NCBI GenBank assembly: GCA_001584585.1
Contig: LSYV01000003.1
Location: 2,424,105 to 2,488,104, forward strand
From: Gonium pectorale
Taxonomy: Eukaryota > Chlorophyta > Chlorophyceae > Chlamydomonadales > Volvocaceae
Direction: 5' to 3'
DNA: 64,000 nt
In this document: positions 59,101 to 64,000 of the stretch, in pieces
How the letters are laid out: each line of letters starts with the position of its first letter
Numbering within the stretch: position 1 is the stretch's first letter
Position numbers and translations under genes: made by a program
The notes under the pieces: generated by a model
Database searches by the model: none
Told to the model about the DNA's origin: nothing
The model's input: the letters and a program-made list of their open reading frames with translations, nothing else

Positions 59101-61932
59101 AACGGCACCGCCGAACAGAGAACCGACGGCGATGCTGCTGCGGCTGTGGCAGGTCATGCGACGAACCAGGGAGGTAAGGTGTTCAGCGTTTTTGGTTTTT
59201 AGACTGCCCACCCTGCAGACACGGTAGAGGGCAAGCATCCAATGTCTCTCACGGGGAAATGCACGAGCGCCCGGTTATCAGATGGGACGATGAGTCGGAA
59301 ATGCACACATTGCAGTGCATGCACGCATGGACACTGACAACAGCTCGCAGCTCGCAGTCGGATTGCGTTACCAAGACGGATGTGCTTACTGTGCGAAGTG
59401 CTTGCCGAGGAAATGGGCTTTGTTGGAACAGAATTTGGGATCTCTATATTAATGTATGCATGGGCACTAGCACCCTACGCGCTTCGCCGTTCCCGTAACA
59501 GGTAACGGCTTCCAAGTTCCGGTCGCTAAGGTGCCCAGGCCTGCCCCGGTCGCACCTGCCAAGACACGGGAGCCGTCACCCCTCCAGCCGCCGCCGTCAG
59601 CAGCCCAACTGGAGTACGCGCAGCAAGAGGTGTGTTTACAGCTTCCAGGAGCGAGCGGCGCAAACCTTGTAGCGACCGTCTACCAGGGTTCGTATTTGTC
59701 CTGCATGCAGTGCGCCTCTCGAGCCTGCGTGATGATGCTTGTAGGTGAGCGATGATGCTGCACGCCCGCACGGACGCCGCCGGGCGCCGCCCAAGCGGTA
59801 CCGGTCTGAGCCGCCGCGGCCGCCTTTGGCGCCGCCCTGTGCGGAGGCACAAGCGGAGGATCTGCAGCAGGTGGACGGAGGCGCTGCTCCGCTGGTTCCG
59901 GCTGCTAACCGAGCGACAGCAAACAAGCGGCGGTCCCGTGACCGGGACTCTGGCGCTGCCGCAGCGGCAACGGCCGCCGCAGCGGTCGCCGCGCCGTTGC
60001 CGGTCCTTGGGGCTGCTGATGGGACGACAGGCGGCGGTCTGTCGCGCAGGGGCAAGCCGGTCTCCATCCTCACGACGGGCCTGTCGAACAGCGAGAAGGG
60101 CAGGTTGAATGCGCTTGCGAAGCGCATTCGCGGGGTGGAGCTGCTTGAAGATGTTTTGCCGTAAGTTTCGGAAACGTTGCCGTGCGTGGAGACCCACCAT
60201 ATGGTTGACAGCCCTAACTTTGGAGCGCCCTTCAGCTGCACGCAGCATACCGGTAGCTTACCACTAGTGGGTACGATGGGGCTATCAGGCCATGCGGAAT
60301 GTACCTGCAGGTCATTTGAGCGCTGTTGCGCCGCATGCAACATGCGTTTTCTGTTGATAGTAACAAGATTGCTCGGCGGACTGGGCCGAGTCCTCAGCTC
60401 CGAACCATGATGCGTGAGCTGCTTTTGGGCACCAAAATATTCAAGACACCAGTTCTGCCGCATCAGCTCCCTTCTCACCTGGCCCGACAGACAGATGTCG
60501 CACCTTGTGGTGAAGCTAGGGCCCGACGGCGTAGCGGCGGCGCGGACCGTCAAGTACCTTCGTGCAGTGGTGCTGGGCTGCTGGGTGGTGGGCATGGAGT
60601 GGGTGGAGGCATGCCTGGCCGCGGGTCGGCTAGTGCCGGAGGGGCCCTACGAGGCGAAGGTGGGTAAGACGTCGAATTGCACTGGGCAGGGCCTGCGTAA
60701 TTGGCCTTTGTGCTTTACCGCCACTGCGCATTAATATGACTCCTATTCCATCAAAGCTGGGGCGAGCATTTATTGTGATACCTTCGCCTATGTGGGGTGT
60801 TGCTGGCGGCACGACGGCACCCTCGGCTGAAGTGAGTTGCCACATATCTAGCCGGTGCGATGGCCCCTGCAGGGTGACCCGATATACCAGGGGGCTCCAA
60901 GCCTATGCCGCCTGCGAGCCGAGCGCGGCGAGCCGCCGCTCTTCAGCGGCGTGGAGTTTTGCGTCAACTACCTGACATCCGCCGGTGCGTGTTCGGCACA
61001 TTGCCGGTCTGGTGCTCGGCGCCCACAACGCAGACGGATTCAGCCAGTGCATGATGTGTCGCTTTACCACCGTGGTGACGTCACTCCGCTACTGCAAACA
61101 ACATCCATGCGCACCTGCGGCTTCCGTTTCTTTTCTCGCAGCTCCCTCCGTTTTTGGGAGAGGCCTTCACGTCGGTCGGGTCTCATGGGGTCGAGTTTAT
61201 ACCACCACTGAATGCAAGGGATGCTTGCGCTGAACGCTCTTGATGGCTACCCCTATCAGGCAAGGTGCCTCGCTCGGACGTGGAGGGTCTACTCCAGGCC
61301 GCAGGAGGCCACATCGTGCGCCGCCCTAGCTCCAGGCCCGGCGCACACCCTGGCGGGCTATCGCTTGCCGCGGCGCTCTTTGGAGGCGCAGCCGGTGACA
61401 CCTACACCAGCGTCCTGCCGTCACAGCAGCCAACGCAGCATTCATTCCCGGACCGCGACCCGGCGGCGCTGCCGCTGCCTCAAGGCTTCCCCTCAGTAGT
61501 TGTCCTGCTGGCGAACGTGGACACCTCTGACGCTAGCCGGGTGGCTCGCGAATGGGGCTGTCTGCCCGTCACCCGAGAATGGGTGTTTGACAGCGTAAGT
61601 TGCCACCAGCTGGTTTTGCTGTCCACGGTATCACCCACAAGAGCAAACACACGCACGAGGAATCGTCTTAGAACCTCACGTGTCCTGCCGCTTGGGATGG
61701 GTTATTGAGAGGCTGACAACTCCCATGCTTCTGCGGCGGTCTTGCGTTTTCCGTATGGATGTAGCATATCACATCGTACTTCTATCTGCCAGCTGCTGAC
61801 ACGTATCTGGTTGCTGCTCGATACGCTCTGCGTGCCCATTCCTTGCAGGTCTCTCACTTCCAGCTGCTGCCGGTCGAGCCGTACACCGTCCCGCTGGAAT
61901 CCTGGCAAGGCACCGCGGATGCGAGTGCGTAG
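56168..61932 (+). CDS. RING and tandem-BRCT protein of the BRCA1/BARD1 family
   Basis: Model: join(56168..56247, 56333..56386, 56660..56808, 57002..59173, 59502..59629, 59745..60160, 60491..60659, 60873..60984, 61260..61594, 61849..61932). It is 3,699 nt and 1,232 aa; all junctions are in phase. The RING finger is built from the first three exons: C24, C27, C39, H41, C44, C47, C62, C65, a full C3HC4 set, then YWKRDLKPNPQLMAAVE as in BRCA1/BARD1. A single 2.2-kb exon encodes a disordered Gly/Ala/Pro-rich linker. BRCT 1 starts near residue 965 (VSILTTGLSN) and contains RTVKYLRAV and CWVVGMEWVEACL; BRCT 2 ends with REWVFDS and VSHFQLLPVEPY. The T-G and K that hold phosphoserine in BRCA1 BRCTs are present. 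Family role: E3 ubiquitin ligase in DNA double-strand break repair. Land-plant BRCA1 and BARD1 carry an extended PHD finger before the BRCTs; I find no Cys cluster for one here. BRCA1 versus BARD1 is undecided. Confidence 0.92.
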
Positions 61933-62653
61933 CCGTTGCGGTGTGGCGAGCAGGCAGCCCGCGTCTTAAGGGCGTCCTCCGACACTACCCGACTGTATCT
62001 CCCAACACGTGCGCTAATTGGGTGATAGGTTGTTAGTGGGATATGGTGGTGCTGCCGGCGCTTGTGCTCAAATAGCACAAGCAGCTTGCGGCCGGCGCCG
62101 CGCTGGCTGCCGTGCTCTTTACCGCTGCGCAGAGCAGCTATGCACGGCGGCTGGAGGTATGCGGCTCGTGCTGGTACGTGTACGGAGCATTGCGCACGCT
62201 GCGGTCCCGGTGGGAATTTAAACTTACAGCTGTGAATTGCATCATAGCAACGCTGTTTTCTGCACGTCCCCCCAATACTTGAAGCGAGGAGTGTGCCATT
62301 CTGCAAGCGTGGTGAAGACTAGACAATAAACATGAGTACGACTGACATGTGGTTCATGATTGGAAAATGGCATGAATCCAGCAGACTCGTGAGATGTCTT
62401 GCAATACATTACGCGGCCGCATCGGGGTGCAATGCCGTGTGTGCTGGACAGACGTCATGCGAGTGCCTGCAGGGTGTTTTACCGCAGAACGGCAGTAGCC
62501 TGCATCTTCACATCAACACATGAAATAGCCTTTGATGAATGCGTCAGGTATCATGCTGTGATGGGTCTACCTGGCCTATGTGGTGCGCGCTCACGGTTGG
62601 CAGTCAACAACCGTTGGAGTTTGTCGGGTCTGGTTGTCAATGATCCATTATAT

Positions 62654-62693
62654 GAAAAAAGAGAAACCTGCACAGAAAGAGGGAGCCCGCCCG
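62654..62693 (+). repeat. Dispersed ~38-bp direct repeat, copy 1
   Basis: Shares about 33 of 38 positions with 62918-62955, including AGAAACCTGCAC and AGAGGGAGCCCGCC. Unknown origin. Confidence 0.65.
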
Positions 62694-62917
62694 CCTATGA
62701 ACACATGAACGCGAGTGCAGTTAAGGGTGTGTGCGACGGCGAATGATTAATGGGCCGGTAGCCATGAATTTCTTCTCTGCGTGTATTCCAACTGAACCAG
62801 GATGTCAACGGATGGGTTATATGGTCCACAACAGTGTAGCACAGTCCCGATTCCGACAAGGCTAAGTGCTCGAATCCTGGCTTTCCAGCTGCTGTCTTGT
62901 GTGTGCTGCGGCCAGAT

Positions 62918-62955
62918 CAAAGAGAGAAACCTGCACGGGAAGAGGGAGCCCGCCA
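62918..62955 (+). repeat. Dispersed ~38-bp direct repeat, copy 2
   Basis: Second copy, about 264 bases after the first. The surrounding bases do not align. Confidence 0.65.
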
Positions 62956-63251
62956 GACGGGTGCACCAGGTGGCGCCGCAGGGTCGATCGCCCTGCGGTA
63001 GGGAGACATTTATTTTACCGCACACCGCCTATGGATGGTGACGGTCTCTCTCACGTCCGTCCTGCTTAACAGCACGTCCATTGTTTGATGCCGTCATCGC
63101 ATGCCGTCCATGTGAGATGTGTGGCTGGGATTGCAAGCATTGCTGAGGGCCTCTGCGTTGTTCGACACACTGCTGAGCTTTGATGCGGGTGCTACCTAAC
63201 CGGTAGTCGCGTGCTGCAAGACAAAACCTGACACAGCCGTCCCGCCGCATC

Positions 63252-63378
63252 TTAATTCAGGTCCCGCCGCCGCGTCCACGTCGGGTCCCTATCAATGTCG
63301 AATCCATTGCTGCCACTTGCAACAAAGGTCAGGTAGGCAGCACGGTGTTGCTTGAGCTCACTGAGCTCCAGCAACAAC
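63252..63378 (-). CDS. Candidate terminal exon of an unidentified gene entering from the right
   Basis: The minus strand shows an acceptor (AATGTTTGCAG) followed by a 41-codon frame to TAA. It begins LLLELSELKQHRAAYLTF and ends DIDRDPTWTRRRDLN; the amphipathic start and charged end look like a real protein C terminus. I do not recognise the family. A possible preceding 26-base mini-exon (about 63515-63490) is speculative. If real, the gene would run under the plus-strand candidate at 63545, so at most one of the two is likely right. Confidence 0.35.
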
Positions 63379-63544
63379 CTGCAAACATTCCGATGCGGAG
63401 GTTTCCCGTGTCACAGCTGTTACTGCAGTCCAGGAAGCAGACACAAATCTCACCCCAGCGCCACGCAGAGTCCTAATCCAAGCACCACACCAGGTGAGAC
63501 CCGTCTCCCCATCGTTCCCCATAGTCTCAGACCGGCTTATTAGA

Positions 63545-63682
63545 ATGGCTATGAGAGCTCGTGAGTTGGCAAGGGCTGGTGCCACGGCGGCGCGCCAGCG
63601 GCGTTGCTGGCGCGCAGGCCGCGGGGCCGGCGGGGGCGCGGTTGGCGCTGGCATTGCCGGTTTCGGGGCACGCCGGCTCGTG
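63545..63682 (+). CDS. Candidate first exon with transit-peptide-like N terminus, partial
   Basis: ATG at 63545 opens 46 codons rich in Arg, Ala and Gly with one acidic residue, ending at a GTAGGC donor in phase 0. A following exon could be about 63801-63838 (AYPMDSSVLKPR) between a CTCGCAG acceptor and a GTGTGT donor. The composition resembles a mitochondrial or plastid transit peptide, but GC-rich noncoding DNA can look the same. The rest would lie beyond the window. Confidence 0.25.
63591..63614. repeat. Perfect 9-bp inverted repeat
   Basis: CGCGCCAGC and GCTGGCGCG with a 6-base spacer, inside the candidate first exon. May be chance in GC-rich sequence. Confidence 0.6.
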
Positions 63683-64000
63683 GTAGGCGTGGGGGAGCCA
63701 TGCTTGGCTGGTGTGGTAAACAGTGACTTCGGGTGGCTAGAGAGAGTTATGCCTAGGGTCGCATGGATTGCAGCTCACCTGGGACGTACTTGCCTCGCAG
63801 GCGTATCCTATGGATAGCAGCGTGCTGAAACCTCGCAGGTGTGTGTATCCTGTACGCGTGACAGTGTGCTCAAACGGTCCTACGCGTGCACGGTCATGTC
63901 GCCTGAAGCTGCCAGGCCTGTCCTCGGGAGGTCAGCCTAGCCGCAGGCCTAAGCTAATCAGACCAGCCAACGTTACAGATTAGCAAACGAGACACTGGAG

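Larger units (their letters stand above)
61933..63251. other. Intergenic, 3' flank of the RING-BRCT gene
   Basis: No recognised exon. Contains a diverged direct repeat sharing gagaaacctgcac..gaagagggagcccgcc at 62654-62693 and 62918-62955. Confidence 0.45.

Noticed and set aside
57002..59173. Possible extended PHD finger in the linker of the RING-BRCT protein
   Set aside because: Cysteines are few and unclustered; no C4HC3 spacing is present.
56914..59202. Single 762-codon frame as its own intronless gene
   Set aside because: It begins in an intron; its frame joins in phase with the RING exons before it and the BRCT exons after it.

Overview
This window looks like nuclear DNA of a chlamydomonadalean (volvocine) green alga. 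The evidence is GC-rich, intron-dense genes with short GT-AG introns. Coding regions are rich in Ala, Gly, Ser and Gln runs. The SBP-box regulator, the plant-type BRCT pair and the long low-complexity linkers fit green algae. Nothing bacterial is present: no operons, rRNA, tRNA or CRISPR.

I rebuilt gene models by hand, matching splice sites, reading phase and protein motifs. From left to right:
(1) 1-3439: poorly interpretable, with a 523-base assembly gap and a 33-bp direct repeat.
(2) 3440-11176 (-): a 10-exon, 2,109-residue SBP-box transcription factor.
(3) 14574-17371 (-): a 10-exon, 437-residue class I histone deacetylase with every catalytic residue present.
(4) 18306-21455 (-): an SR-like protein joining a filamin-type Ig repeat, one RRM and an RS tail.
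(5) 22.6-26 kb: a transposon and relic patch. It holds a frameshifted phosphodiesterase exon, a Penelope-like reverse transcriptase relic split by a solo LTR, and a possible Ty3-like RT scrap.
(6) 28301-51474 (-): a giant gene (about 23 kb, some 55-60 exons, roughly 5,400 residues by my approximate sum) resembling the centrosomal scaffold CEP350.
(7) 53531-54199: a second solo LTR of the same family.
(8) 54881-55820 (-): a two-HMG-box protein with a mitochondrion-like presequence; its last exon has been partly duplicated in tandem.
(9) 56168-61932 (+): divergent from the HMG gene, a 10-exon, 1,232-residue RING/BRCT-BRCT protein of the BRCA1/BARD1 family.
(10) 63.2-64 kb: two weak, mutually conflicting partial gene candidates.

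The genes group loosely around the nucleus and cell division: transcription (SBP), chromatin (HDAC), RNA processing (RRM/RS), centriole/basal body (CEP350-like) and DNA maintenance (HMG, BRCA1/BARD1-like). They are separate transcription units and do not form a cluster system. The most distinctive points are the nested LTR-in-Penelope insertion with exact target-site duplications, the filamin-RRM-RS architecture, the fresh duplication in the HMG gene, and the repeated motifs of the CEP350-like scaffold. I saw no convincing new biological system.
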